A stretch of 64,000 nt of DNA from positions 124,001 through 188,000 of the forward strand of contig JABTTQ020001742.1 in the NCBI GenBank assembly GCA_016081115.2, given 5' to 3'. The notes under the pieces are model-generated. The model ran no database searches, was not told the origin of the DNA, and worked only from the letters and a program-made list of their open reading frames with translations. Every line of letters starts with the position of its first letter. Position 1 is the first letter of the stretch. Source of the DNA: Rehmannia glutinosa. Taxonomy: Eukaryota > Streptophyta > Magnoliopsida > Lamiales > Orobanchaceae. Below, in pieces: positions 1 through 11,500 of this stretch. Both the position numbers and the translations under genes were made by a program.

Positions 1-360
1 ATATGCATCTCGAGAGGGAGGATAAAATATCGTTGTGATCGTCTTATAGGAATATTGATAATAACTTGGCTTGGATTAAATCGGACAACAAGAGGGATAT
101 TAATTGAAACCTTAACCCGAAAATCCATTTCATTATCTTGATACTTCTATCAATTGTGCTATCTTAATCTTGTGTTTAGTAGTCTAATTGTCTTAATCTC
201 ACAACACAATCATCAAATTACAATAGTCTAAATAAAAATAAATCTATCTTAGTTCAATATTTAGCACATTAATTTATTAGTCTCCGTGGATACGACCTTG
301 CTACCCTTTTCTATAACGTATACCGTACACTTGCGGTAAGCTAAAAATAAAGGCGAACAG
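1..360 (+). repeat. Probable LTR 3' end remnant, cut by the window edge
   Basis: No gene is visible. The stretch at about 272-345 (a phrase on a plus-strand 'tctccgtggatacgacc' theme followed by 'ccgtacacttgcgg') resembles the 3' part of long Ty3/gypsy LTRs of the Tat/Athila kind. It cannot be paired with a second LTR in the window, and no PBS or target duplication is visible. Call by resemblance only. Confidence 0.35.
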
Positions 361-507
361 AAAGAGAATGAACAAGCAAGACTTAGTAATCTGCTTCACA
401 ATCATGCTAAGTTGAAGCTGCAAAATGGTGATGACGATGACAACGACATTGAGTTTCTACCTCCACTTCCTAATGATTTTAGAGAATTGTTGATATGTAA
501 ATCTTAA
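361..507 (+). pseudogene. Short open reading fragment with acidic run, unidentified
   Basis: An open stretch of 48 codons ends at a TAA at 505-507. It reads as a polar helix (KENEQARLSNLLHNHAKLKL), then an acidic run (GDDDDND), then FLPPLPNDFRELL near the C-terminus. Composition looks like genuine coding sequence rather than random AT-rich DNA, but there is no start codon and no recognisable domain. It lies between an LTR-like remnant and a MULE remnant on the other strand, so it is probably the last exon or tail of a decayed transposon or captured gene. Confidence 0.3.
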
Positions 508-713
508 TGATGGTGTAATCAGTTGAATCATGTAAGAAACATAAATGAAACATGTATGAAACAATTGTGAAACAGGGTATCATGAGATAAAGGTTTGTAG
601 TAAATTACTTTTAAATTTAGAGAAATAGTGTAGTTTTTCCCCATATACTCTTCAACTTTTTTTTTTGTCATCCTTGTAAATGTTGATCTTGCTTCATTTC
701 GATATTTGCATGT

Positions 714-844
714 CTAATCTTGAACTAAAGATCTCACGTACTCTAGCAAAGTTGTTAATAGTAGGTCTTTCCCCGCTACAGTTGATGCATTCAATAATTC
801 TACGATGTTGGAAGTCAATACAAAATATTTTTTGGTCTGACAGT
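714..844 (-). pseudogene. MULE transposase remnant, C-terminal part
   Basis: On the minus strand this encodes a segment ending YFVLTSNIVELLNAS followed by a helix TTLLEYVRSLVQD and a stop. It matches the conserved region just after the catalytic domain of plant MuDR/MULE transposases (the 'NIAESLN ... LLE.IR.LMQ' block). It is interrupted at 844/845 by the CACTA element. Removing that element and one copy of its AGT target duplication joins it in frame to sequence at 15089 and above, giving ...GYEKWTRLHCQTKKYFVL, which is the family order. The rest of the catalytic domain is missing, so the MULE was already internally deleted or decayed. Confidence 0.7.
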
Positions 845-1345
845 CACTAGTACAGAATTGGCCATTCGTGTTAGTTGTAAACGGCAATACGATCGGTTTC
901 TGAAGCGCCACGCATGGCACCGACACTAATAATCCGAGTTTTTGGTGTCGGTTGTTACCGATGCGTATTGTTTACAATAAGTGTCGGTTTTTAGAAAACA
1001 ACCCACACTTTTAGTTGACAATAGGCATCGGTTATTAGTTACAACCGATGCCTAAAGTTCTCTAAATAGGCGTCGGTTGTTTCTAAGAACCGACACCTAT
1101 TACCATTTTTTTAAATATAATTTTAATAGTAATTTTGTACCCTTCCATCCGTAATATCTAAACTGAATATACACAGATAATCCAACATGCCATAAACAAA
1201 AAACAGCTTAAAACAATTCAACAAAATAACCCATTTTCAAACAAAGTGTCCAAAAATATCAAAAACATAAAGAAAACTCATTCGAGTTTTCAATCCTACT
1301 AATCAAAATCCAATCCACATATGAAAGGATTAACTATAAACCATT

Positions 1346-1425
1346 GTTACACGTCGTCCCTCCTCAACGCCATCAAATACGTTGCACGTCGTCCCTCCTC
1401 AACGCCATCAACGCCATCAACTACA
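1346..1425. repeat. Short direct repeat, about 33-bp unit x2
   Basis: The phrase 'cacgtcgtccctcctcaac' followed by 'gccatcaa' occurs twice in tandem, with one extra 'cgccatcaa' copy. It lies inside the CACTA element between its subterminal repeats and the protease remnant; no function is evident. Confidence 0.6.
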
Positions 1426-1542
1426 AGAACCGCAAACAACATAAAACAATCCAAAAAGTTATAACTAGAGAAAAAGAAAGATATAAATATAACCATTTAT
1501 ATAGAAATATTTTTTAATGGAAAAAACCAACAAATCAATAAC

Positions 1543-1970
1543 TTACACACAATCTTCAATAAAATATTGCGCCCATATTTTGCGAATCTCATCAATTTGC
1601 TCTTGTGAGTACGGTTCATTTCTAAATGAGTTCTACAAAGATTCATAAGAACTTTTAAGTTTATCGTTTAAAGAAATTAGAAATTTATAGTTAAAAACAC
1701 TTAGTAAGCTACTATATATTAAATTTTACTTACCTTATCTAAAGAATCAGCATCAGACATTTGAGTGCATATTTCCCACATATATCTCATAACATAATAT
1801 CCACACTCACTGCCTCCCAGTTGTTGAGGACACTACAAATTATATATATTTAGCCTAGTGATCTGAATAATATATATTTAATAAATTCATACTAACTTTA
1901 ATATCCCACATACTTTTCGTAATGCTTCTCTTAGCTTAGACTTCACTTGGCTCAACTCTGCATAGGAGGG
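1543..1970 (-). pseudogene. Ulp1-like cysteine protease (C48) C-terminal remnant carried by the CACTA element
   Basis: Two clean exons can be read on the minus strand. Exon 1832..1734 (99 nt, preceded by TTTGTAG and followed by GTAAGT) encodes CPQQLGGSECGYYVMRYM..., the block around the catalytic cysteine of SUMO-protease-like (PF02902) domains in plant transposons. Exon 1632..1543 encodes a C-terminal helix with IRKIWAQYF and a TAA stop. Further upstream, about 1970-1905, a helix (ELSQVKSKLREALRK) and a WDIK motif fit the segment before the cysteine, but they are in different frames. The His/Asp half of the active site was not found, so the protease is probably dead. Such domains are common passengers or fusion parts in plant CACTA and MULE elements. 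Confidence 0.65.
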
Positions 1971-4222
1971 AACACGTTAATTAGTCACTTTTCAAACACA
2001 TGTTGTAACAAATTGAACATATGAGAAAATAGATATACATATGACGAATATTCTAGAAAACACATTGCAGAAAAAACCTCATAAATTCAGAATTTAAATG
2101 CAAACATGACATCATAAAGATCTACAGAATGGAGGCTTTTCAAACACACCTAATGTCAAGCACCTTGGTTTATTCAAGACCCCCTTAAAACAAAGGTCTA
2201 TGAAACATGCACTAAAAGAATATCCACTAAAATTTACTAAATGAATTACAACAAAAAAAATGGAATCAGCACCCTTTCAAAATATCTCGCAGCAGCACCA
2301 GAAAATAATAGTGGCACATGCATTTAATAAAGAAGGCAAGTACACTAAACTAGTTTAATGACCACAAAAACTCCATAAATTTGAAGAACACAGCAAACTG
2401 CATCAATAAAGTTGCAGCTTTCCATTGGCCTTTTTTTAGTTCAGTCAGCAACTTAGAACCAATGAATTCTAAGCCAAATGCTCTAGAACATAAAATGGTA
2501 CTAATTTTATTGCATTCTTCAGAAATCAAATTATCAAAAACACAACTGCCACCAATACTTATTTTTTGAAAAACTCACAAATCAAACAAAACTTATTAAA
2601 GTTTTTATAAATATATTTGTAATGTTCAAAATCAGTAAATCACCATCACATTTCTATTTAACAAATGCAAGCGAATCTTTGAATAATGTGCATTTCACTT
2701 ATAAATCAGACATGTGTGCAAGTTACCAATATAAATGGACAAATCATATTCATAAATTGTAGATTGAGACAACACACTCGCTGAAAGAAAATCAAAGCTG
2801 AATACCAGTTTTCCTTTTAAAAATGGATAATCTTCAAAAGAAATCACTTCAAAAGAAATAAAGTCTCCAATGAATTCTGATTCATATGGATCACAACCTC
2901 CATTCAAGGAATTAACATTTGTAAGGTTAGCTGCAAAAGCTCTTAGTTTACCAAATTAATCAAGCTTTATTTAGAAGGTTTTGCAGCTGACCACTCTGCA
3001 CTGCAGCTTGCAGATCATCCGAGCCCCCAATATGCTTCTGCCAAGATTAAACCCAAAGCAAACCTTTTGCTTCCATCTGCTAGCAATTAAAGGTCATTGA
3101 GCACTCTGTGTAAAGATCATCTTCTTGCTACTAAACATAAAACCAGAAGAATCAGATCAATCTTCAAGTCAAAAGAATTCAACAACACAGCATACTAGCA
3201 GATCACAGGTGACATACTAACATTGATGACAAGAATTTCCCAGTAAATAAGAAAAGAGCAACGGGAATTTTCATATAATACCATCTTAAAGCTTTCAAGC
3301 TGTGCAGTGCTTCACCAACAATTTTAAGTGATACTAACACAGAGATGAAATATATTAGCTATCATCCCAAAATGGGATGAAAATACGAAAACTAGAACTG
3401 AATATCAAGACTACTGAAAACTGGCAGCATTAGGATTTCCGAATTCTAAACTAGAGTACATCCTGACTTGAATTTAACAACATCACTCACTAAAAGTTCA
3501 TGTAAATATTAAACAATTAAAAACCAATCATACATTTGTGAGCCTAACTAATTACTTCTACTCAATTTTGATAGCTCAACTTCCGATATCTAATATAGAG
3601 ATCATGGATCCTATACTACTATTCTGGACCATCCATCTTCGTAGGTCTGAATAGACTAAAAAGAAACTGAAAATAGTATGCAGTGCCAACCAAGACTTAT
3701 CAAATTTGAAGTACCATTTTTTTCTGCCTTGACGTATCGAAATTATCCATCAATAACAGATTATTAATAACAAGAAATTAACGAGAACACTTTGTTACAA
3801 AATTAATCATCCTTTCTAACACTCATGCCATTCCCTTCTTTATTGAAGTTACATTTTGAATATATTACCAGGAAAAACAGCTCCCAACTTTATCCAAAAT
3901 AAAAAATACTACTATTTCCGAGGTTAAATTAACTTGAATACGAACTAAAGAAATAAAATACAATCGCACTCTGATTGCAATCTGATAGGCAAATAATGAA
4001 ATTAATTCAACAAATCTAAATAACAACACCTTAAAATCAGAGGCTGCGAGCGAATTCTCATTCAAAACGTTTTGGCGAGCGAATTGCGTGATAAATCTGT
4101 TGACTTTCCAAATCCTGATTTTAAATAGAAAAAGTAAATGACAAATAAAACTTCAATATCGAATTGAAAAGCAACAATTAGCAGCTCAAAAATCATTGTT
4201 AGTCAACAAACCATCAGTTTTT
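1971..4222. other. Non-coding interior of the CACTA element
   Basis: AT-rich sequence without a credible reading frame. It could include decayed introns of the protease gene or captured host DNA. No repeats or RNA genes were recognised. Confidence 0.5.
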
Positions 4223-4345
4223 ACAGTTAAACCTATTCGATTCTGATAAAAATACCTCTAAACGTCAAAAATGTCGATCTAATCGAAACTATATGGATAT
4301 ATAAACAAATATGGAGATCAAAGGATGGGGAAAGAGAGCTTACTA
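4223..4345. repeat. Direct repeat, left copy (about 120 bp)
   Basis: The sequence from 'cagttaaacct' through 'gggaaagagagcttact' recurs at 14371-14490 with only a few substitutions and one indel. The two copies lie immediately outside the two LTRs of the Tat element, so the flank of the insertion has been duplicated far beyond the normal 5-bp target duplication. Confidence 0.85.
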
Positions 4346-4348
4346 ATT

Positions 4349-5124
4349 TGTTTGCTCCCAAAAACGACCTCCTCTCGCCGATCACCTTCCAAGACGAACT
4401 CCTCCGCGAAACTTGCACAAGGGGTCCGGAGGAGGGCTTCGACGTACCCTCTTCGATGCTTAAGTCAGTGACTTGGAAGAGAAGCAAAAGGCAAGAGAGA
4501 GAAAGAAAGAATGTAATAAAAGAAAGAAAAATGAGATTATGTTTAGAGTGAACCCGAGCTTGGGCTTTTATACCTTAGCTAGGATTAGGGTTTCCGTAAA
4601 ATCCAGAATTCCGTTACGATTTGGTGTCAGAGTCATCATTAGGTTAGGATCGGATCTCCTAAGAACCCTAATTTTACGCCCTTAAGACCTTATCTCCGAC
4701 CTATCTTGGGACACGTCGGACCAATGTATTAATATTTAGCCATTGAAATCTCCAAGGCATCCTTAGAGGCCCATACATCTTTGGACCGAACTGAACTATA
4801 CCAGTTCGGCCTCCTTCCCCATATCCCCGAGGTCCTTCTAGAATGCACCAGATCAACTAGGCCCTTAAATAACAACAGGTCATCTTTAAGCGTGTGAGGC
4901 TTAAGAGATCGGCCCATTACCACAAGCGTTATCAGTTCGGCCACCCACTTAGGGCTTAGCAGATCGGCCCAATAATCTTGGCCCTACACAGGTCGGCCCA
5001 ATACTATGGGCCTTACCGAATCAATCCAGTGCTCAGGGCATAATAGGTCGGCCCAATACACTGGGCCTTATCAAATCAGCCCACTGCTAGGAAGATCAGC
5101 CCAGACCATATTTTACCCTTATCA
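4349..5124 (-). repeat. 3' LTR of the Tat element (about 776 bp)
   Basis: On the minus strand it starts TGATAAGGGTAAAATATGG directly after the polypurine tract and ends near ...GGGAGCAAACA; the exact outer base is uncertain (4349 or 4353). A TATA box, TATAAAAG on the minus strand, lies at 4566-4573. The U5-like part, about 4350-4505, has no counterpart in the right-hand LTR. The U3 part is rich in GGCCGA/GGCCCAAT phrases. Confidence 0.82.
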
Positions 5125-5140
5125 ATTCCTCCCCCCAACT
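5125..5140 (-). other. Polypurine tract of the Tat element
   Basis: The minus strand reads TAGTTGGGGGGAGGAAT immediately before the TGATAAGG start of the LTR. This is the expected position for the plus-strand priming site and fixes the direction of the element. Confidence 0.8.
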
Positions 5141-5350
5141 ATGGGTAGATCTGTCAATCATAGTTGCAAGTAGGTCGAGCTGACCTGTTCTTAGGGTTTG
5201 GGTTTTTCAAATTCCCACCGCCCTTTGACTTTTCAAATTTCTGACACGTTGATGCGATTGAAAAGACGTCCTTTCAACTCCCTGGCGCCTCGTGAACCGT
5301 GCGATGCCTCCTCGAAAACCGAGACACCCGCCCCGTCTCTCTCCGCTCCC

Positions 5351-5359
5351 TATAAAAGG
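5351..5359 (+). promoter_or_regulatory. TATA box of the antisense gene
   Basis: TATAAAAGG sits in a C-rich upstream context on the plus strand, about 220 bp before the first ATG of the antisense reading frame at 5578. It is followed by pyrimidine-rich sequence typical of a plant 5' UTR. The promoter runs against the retrotransposon's own transcription. Confidence 0.6.
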
Positions 5360-5577
5360 CCGCTTCTATATTCACTTTCACTTTTTTCACACACATTCAT
5401 ACTGACTTTTCCTAAAGCATCCAATATCGTCATTCTCCGGTGGAACGCCTCCAGATTCCAGCAAGTTTCTGTGCATCTCAAGCCCCCCGTCCATTTTCTC
5501 CTTCAATCTACTACTTTTATCCAATAAGTGATCACATTTCCTCTCCAATTTCTCATTCTTCTTTGTTTTTTCTTATT

Positions 5578-7800
5578 ATGGCATCTTTTTCTTCTCTTTT
5601 GACTCCGTCGGACCCACAAATCGCCGACTTAGAATGGTGGGCCGTCGAGATGGGTTCCGGCTCACAACCCTTCCCTCTTGCCGGAGTCCGTCCTTCGAAC
5701 CCTGATGCCACTGAATCCAGCTCTGGATCAGACACGGACTTAGATGTAATAGAGATCCGAGCTCCGAGCTCGGGTCCCTTGCCTGTATATCCCCATGACT
5801 TCAGAGAGACTACCCTCACAACCCATAATCTCCAATCTATAAAAAGGAGTGCCAAAATTCCTTCCTCTTTCAAGCTATCCTTACCCAGCAGCTCAGATCG
5901 CCCTAATCGACCTCCACCAAATGCCTTAGCTTTCTTTGCAGGTCAGATAGAGGGTGGCCTTCGATTTCCTATTCATCCATTCATGGCTGGGGTGTCCGAC
6001 CTCTATCGCGTACCTCTCAACCGAGTTAGCCCCTAATTCATTTCGTATCCTCATTTGGTTTCTTAATATTAACTAAATACTTAGAAATAGAGCCTACTCT
6101 CGAAGCTTGTTTTTGCTTTGTTCCAAATAAAGAGCTCAACCACCAAGGGTCTCTTCTATACACATCCCGAGGTGACGCTCAATTTTTGAGTAAATATCCT
6201 TCCTCCAATAAATTCTGGAAGGATAAATAGTTTTTCATCTCTTCTCCCCGAGCTTGGGGGTTTCCTATTGCCTGGACTTGGAACCTTCATCTCCAGCGTA
6301 AACATAACCCTAAAGATCGGTCTCCCGAACTCCAGTCCTTAATAAATAAACTTACCTTGGTCAAATATGACCTCTCTCGCCTTATAACTCCATCTCTCCT
6401 ATACTACTTCGAACTGAGCTCCATCATGGCTCCCTTACCTTGTGACATTGGTAACTATTATTGTTTTTCTTTCATAGTTAATTCACTTCATCCTTGCTCA
6501 TTGGCTAACTTTTCCTTATTGTGCAGACATGTTTATGGCACAGATGGTTGCCGAGCATGAGGAGAAGGAGCAACAAGCCGCTCCCGGCTCCTTCCCTCCT
6601 ACCACCGGCGCCACTACCACAGCTCAGGGAACGCAACCCTCTCCACTTCAGCAACCTGACTCGGCCGCCATTGTAATAGCTGATCTCACTGGTCCCGGAG
6701 CTCATCCTACCACCCGACCTCCTCCTCCCAAGAGATCGGGCCTGGAACTGATGCAGTAGACCAAGAAGGCTAAGGCTACTACCACCTCGGCTGCTGCTCT
6801 CACTCTCACTCGCAACCCTATCCACACACCCAACCAGACTTCTTCACTGGGAACTTCATCCTGAAGAATACGGATGGGACTTTTGCCATGTAGTACGTTT
6901 AAGGCAACTGCCCGAACCCTGACCGCACTGCTTTAGAAAAACTCGGTGACGCCGAGCTGTTGAGTGCCTTTTGCCTGAACCATTCGAAGGCTGAGGCACA
7001 ACTTGCTGCCCTGATCTCCCGAGATCGAGTTGGTTTTGCTGACCCCTCCATCATTACCGAGCTCAATACAACCAAGAAAGAGTGTACACGCCTGAAAGCT
7101 CGGGAGACCAAGCTCTTGGAAGAGGTGCGCCACTTCAGAGAAAAAGAAGAGGTCTATAAGGCCACCGTGGCCTCTCTCGAGACCAAGGTGAAGTCCGTGG
7201 AGGCTGACAATGCTGACCTCAGGGCCGAGGTCAGTGATCTTGAAATACGCTGCACTACCAATGCCGACCAAGCCCGAGCTAAGGGCATTGAAATCAGTCG
7301 TCAAGCTTTCTGACCTCCCCCCAGGGCTCCTCCATAGTTCAGGTTATTCGAGAGAGGGTGAAGCAAGCTTTTCTAAGCTCCAGAGAATTTATCAAAGTTC
7401 TTTCTTCATCCGCTATGGAGTATTACGGCTTCGCTTTTGACCAGGTTGAGCTTCAGCTCAGGGAACGCGGTATCACCACCGAGCCTTTCGATCGCCGAGG
7501 TCCCAAAAGGATCTTGCCTGACCCCAAGGGCTTAATGTTCTTTGAAGAGGCGGAGCATCTCAATCTTGCTCCTGTGGAGGTATTCATAGAATCTTTATCT
7601 ACTCCGTTTGTCCTCCACCCTGCTTCCAGCTCAGGAGGTCCCTCTCATGTTCCTGGAGGTCAGCCTACTCCCCAGCTCCCAGAAGGCACACCTCTCTCAG
7701 TTCAGGAGATTTAAGATGATGATCCCGAGATTGCCCTCGTGGACGACGTGACCATCTCCACAGACGACCTGACCCTTGAGAATGCTGCCCCTAATACTTA
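5578..7800 (+). pseudogene. Antisense ORF of Tat retrotransposon (putative gypsy-type transposon domain), broken
   Basis: Plus-strand gene opposite to pol. From MASFSSLLTPSDPQIADLEWW (5578) it runs through a low-complexity acidic/serine segment to FAGQIEGGLRFPIHPFMAGVS (about 5935-5995). It continues after stops and frame changes with FWKDK.FFISSPRAWGFPIAW (about 6210-6280), the order seen in the plant 'putative gypsy type transposon' domain (PF04195). A GT-AG intron fits about 6452-6526. Downstream come a Pro/Thr-rich linker (6529-6759), a coiled coil (6960-7310, ELNTTKKECTRLKARETKLL) and a C-terminal region (about 7340-7714). At least several in-frame stops break it. In the Tat/Grande group such ORFs lie antisense between pol and the 3' LTR; their role is unknown. 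Confidence 0.7.
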
Positions 7801-7996
7801 GGAATCTTTATATTGCTTTTGTTGTATTTCCTTTTTCCTGTAACTATTTTTGACAAGTAATGCAATGCTATTTTCCCGATCTCTATTCTTGCATTTTCAT
7901 TCTTTGCAGTAGCTTAGATTTATTTCATCACAAGGCCTCTACTCGAACTGAGCTAATAATTAATTTTCTCTCTACTTTTTTTACCCAACATAGATT

Positions 7997-10135
7997 GGTA
8001 TGTTGTGCTCCTCGTGGCCCCAAGTATTTGGAGACTAGCTCGAGCTGAGCTCCAAATACTTGTCTATTTCTTCAAAGCTGGCTCGAGCCGAGCTCCTTGC
8101 GTGGCCTCGTGGCACCAAGTATTTGGAGACTAGCTCGAGCTGAGCTCCAAATACTTGTCTATTTCTTCAAAGGAAGCTGGCTCGAGCCGAGCTCCTTGCA
8201 TGGCCTCGTGGCCCCAAGTATTTGGAGACTAGCTCGAGCTGAGCTCCAAATACTTGTCTATTTCTTCAAAGGAAGCTGGCTCGAGCCGAGTGTTTGACCG
8301 CTAAACACTTATAAAATTCTAACAATCCTCGCAAGAGAACGAGATCAATCGTAGGGTAGCAAGTTGACCACAAGTCGTCTCTCAAGGAAAACTTAGCCGG
8401 CAAATAATTATTATGTATCACAATAGACAGATAAATAAATCCTAAACACTCTAACCAGATTTGTTGATTTTATTTAAACTAAAAGAAAACAATAAAAAAA
8501 AGACGAATTAAAATTAAGCAGGATTAAATTTTGAGAAAAAGATATGGAAGAAAGTCTAGGATTATGGATTCATCTCATCAAACTTGCAAGCAGAATACCA
8601 ATTAATTGATCATGCGGTTAACAAATATAGCAAATATGTAAAGACTAGGTCTAGATCTGATAACTTTCCTATTCACAGATTAGGGCTATCCCAATAATTT
8701 GCTATTTTCATTAAACCTAGGATTAGATAATACATCTCTGATTCATATCCAACCCCCTGAATAAATTTAGTCCAGGAATATATATTCTCTCGATCTCAAT
8801 TATTCCCCCAAAACAATCAAAAGTTGATCAGACAATCAATTATCAAATAAAGCAATTTATCCAGGAAAGCAGATCAATTAATCAATACTCATGCTTGTTT
8901 GTTTGAATCAAATCATCCTAATCCTAGAACAAGAAAATTAGTTCATGCTTGGGGATATGATCATAATCTCAATTGAAGGAAAGAAAACAATCATAAACAT
9001 GATCATGCAATAATAATAATCTCCCAACAATTAAAATCAGACAAAAGAGATGAAGAAATCTTACTCTTTGATTAAAAAGCAAAAATAACTTCAAGGGGAA
9101 GAACCCAAGCAATCCCAATATTGAAAGCAAGAGAAAAATGCCAAAAAAACTAAAGTATAAAAGTGCTATGAATGAGAGTGTTGTATGGAATGATGTGTTG
9201 ATGGATGGATTTTCGTATATAGCCTTGGGTCCCTTTTATAGATGCTTGGAGAGGTCACTTGCAGAGTTTGAGTAGGAAAAGGAGACCAATTCAGCCCCAG
9301 TTACGTTGCACGCCCGTGTAATCCTACACGCCCGGGTCGTGCGATCGGAATTTGATCTCGGGGTCTTCGTGAAAGTTGTAGATATTTCTTTTAGCTTTCC
9401 ATAGCCACTTGAATCACCTTAATATAAATTTTGTAGAGGACGTTATGTCCAAAATACTAAACCCTGCCAGTGCTGGAAACTGTTAGTGCGTTTTGACGTT
9501 TTTTGAAGGAAAATTCCTTTTGTTTGACTTTCCATGCTTCTCTCCTTCATATTTTTGCTCGTACATTAGCCATTGACCTATACTTTGGAACATGATATCT
9601 CTTTTTATCCAATTTAGCTCCATTTTCTGCAAAATTCACAAGAGTACGCAGTATCACGCCCAACAAAGGAAACTAAGCAAAACACATTGAATATGCGTGC
9701 AAATGCATCAAATATATATCATTTTAAACCCTCAAATTCACGTATATTTTACACTCATCACCGATCTCCTTGCGTGGCCTCGTGGCACCAAGTATTTGGA
9801 GACTAGCTCGAGCTGAGCTCCAAATACTTGTCTATTTCTTCAAAGGAAGCTGGCTCGAGCCGAGATCCTTGCGTGGCCTCGTGGCACCAAGTATTTGGAG
9901 ACTAGCTCGAGCTGAGCTCCAAATACTTGTCTATTTCTTCAAAGAAAGCTGGCTCGAGCCGAGCTCCTTGCGTGGCCTCGTGGCCCCAAGTATTTGGAGA
10001 CTAGCTTGAGCTGAGCTCCAAATACTTGTCAATTTCTCCAAAGGAAGCTGGCTCGAGCCGAGCTCCTTGCGTGGCCTCGTGGCCCCAAGTATTTGGAGAC
10101 TAGCTCGAGCTGAGCCACAAATACTTTTCGTTTTT
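7997..10135. repeat. 99-bp tandem repeat array, about seven units, split by a solo LTR
   Basis: Units at about 8010-8092, 8096-8196, 8197-8290, 9766-9867, 9868-9966, 9967-10066 and 10067-10130 share GTGGCCTCGTGGCMCCAAG... Each unit contains a near-perfect hairpin: CAAGTATTTGGAG pairs with CTCCAAATACTTG around a 16-nt loop, plus a second palindrome GGCTCGAGCC. The unit is 99 bp, a multiple of three, which is why long apparent reading frames run across it. Tandem repeats between pol and the 3' LTR are known from several plant Tat-type elements. A 1.47-kb LTR interrupts the array. Confidence 0.9.
8291..9760 (-). mobile_element. Solo LTR (1,470 bp) of another Ty3/gypsy element
   Basis: The insert begins TGTTTGACCGC and ends ACTCATCA on the plus strand. 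It is bordered by CCGAG (8286-8290) and CCGAT (9761-9765), a 5-bp target duplication with one mismatch, which lies inside the repeat unit 'gagccgagctcc'. Read on the minus strand it has the long LTR layout of Tat/Retand-type elements: TGATGAGTGTAAAATATACG at the start and TTGCTACCCTACGATTGATC near the end. No internal domain, PBS or PPT is present, so it is a solo LTR left by LTR-LTR recombination. It contains no gene. Confidence 0.8.
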
Positions 10136-10225
10136 TACAAATTTTATTTTCCGAACTCATAATTCCGGGAAGCAAGTCATTTCATTCAGAACGAGTGATC
10201 TCATTACATCAGATATTCCTCTATT

Positions 10226-11404
10226 CTAGGAATGATATTTCTTCAAGTTACAACTGTTCAATGCTCTCGGAAGCTTTCTCCCATCAAGTTCCTCCAGCTC
10301 ATATGCACCTCCTGCCAGTACCTTCGCCACCCGAAGTGGCCCTTCCCAATTTGCATCTAACTTTCCCTTATTCTTGCTAGCGTCTGACCTTCCCAGAACC
10401 AAGTCCCCTACCTGGAAGGCCCTCTTCCTCACCTTCTTATCATAGGCTGTCTTGATCCTTCCTCGTGTTCGTTCCATCTGCAAAAATGCCATATCTCTTT
10501 TCTCATTAATGGTATCCAGCGCCTCTCGAATCATCATCTCGTTAGCATTTTTATCAAAATTTTGAACCCGACGATTTTCCATCCCGATCTCTGCCGGTAT
10601 CACGGCGTCCATTCCATATACTAGGCCGAACAGGGGTCTCACCCGTTGCTTCCTTTTGGATTAGTTCGATAAGCCCATAACATCAATCGAGCCGAGCTCC
10701 CGAACCCATGCTCTCTCTTGCCTTCTCAAGCCGAGCTTTGATCCTTGGACAATGATTCTATTGGTCACCTCCACCTGCCTATTGGCCTGTGGATGAGCCA
10801 CCGACGTGAAATTTTGCTTAATCTTCAACTCCTCACACCAAGCTCGGATCCCTACCCCCGCGAACTGCGTTCCATTGTCTAATATCAAGATCCGAGGTGT
10901 TCCATACCGACACACTATGTTCTGCCAGATAAACTTCATCACTGCATCCTCATTTATCTTAGCAAGGGGCTCTGCTTCTACCCACTTGCTAAAATAATCA
11001 ATTGCTACAATTAAGAATTTCCTCTGACCTGAAGCCGGAGGAAAAGAACCAACAATGTCAATCCCCCACTTTGCAAAAGGACATGCCGAGCTCATAGTCA
11101 TGAGCTCCTCTGCTGGCCGATGTACCAAAGGTGCATGAATCTGACACTTCTCACATGCTCTCACCAACTTCTCTGCTTCCTCTTTCAAGTAAGGCCAAAA
11201 ATACCCTGCCCTCAACACTTTTTTCATCAAAATTCTTGCTCCCATATGATTTCCGCAACACCCTTCATGCATCTCTCTTAGCACACACGTACCCTCTTCT
11301 CCGCTCAAACACCTCAGCAGGGGCATGGAGAAGCCTCTCTTATATAACTTGTCCCCAATAATGCAAAAACGTGTTGCCCGAATTTGCTTAGCTTGATTCT
11401 CCAA
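10226..11404 (-). pseudogene. Integrase region of the Tat element pol
   Basis: Two reading frames cover it. 11404..10661 holds an HHCC zinc finger (about H..H ... CEKCQIHAP, 11200-11100) and the catalytic core, with D in WGIDIVGSFP, D in LDNGTQF and E in VEVTNRI, so the DDE triad is present. 10642..10226 is the C-terminal part (LVYGMDAVIPAEIG ... AFQVGDLVLGR ... NWEGPLRV) and ends in KKYHS and a stop. A frameshift near 10650-10700 separates them. Some conserved positions are changed (LDNG for the usual SDNG, QANRQ for QANGQ). The order after RNase H is standard for Ty3/gypsy. Confidence 0.85.
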
Positions 11405-11500
11405 GGCCTAGCTGGCCATCTTTGCTAAAAAATCCGCCCGACCGTTCTCTGCCCTCGGTACCTGACAGATCTTGATCTCTTTTACTTTTCCTTCTAAAGC

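Noticed and set aside
2695..2907. 70-codon minus-strand frame in the CACTA interior
   Set aside because: No similarity to transposase or protease and no conserved motif; AT-rich chance frame.
8097..10009. Long plus-strand frames across the 99-bp repeats (RGLVAPSIWRLARAELQ units)
   Set aside because: They exist only because the repeat unit is a multiple of three and has no stop. They are identical in every unit and interrupted by an LTR, with no sign of protein selection.
8010..10130. CRISPR-like array
   Set aside because: The repeats are directly adjacent 99-bp tandem units without spacers, in a plant retrotransposon.
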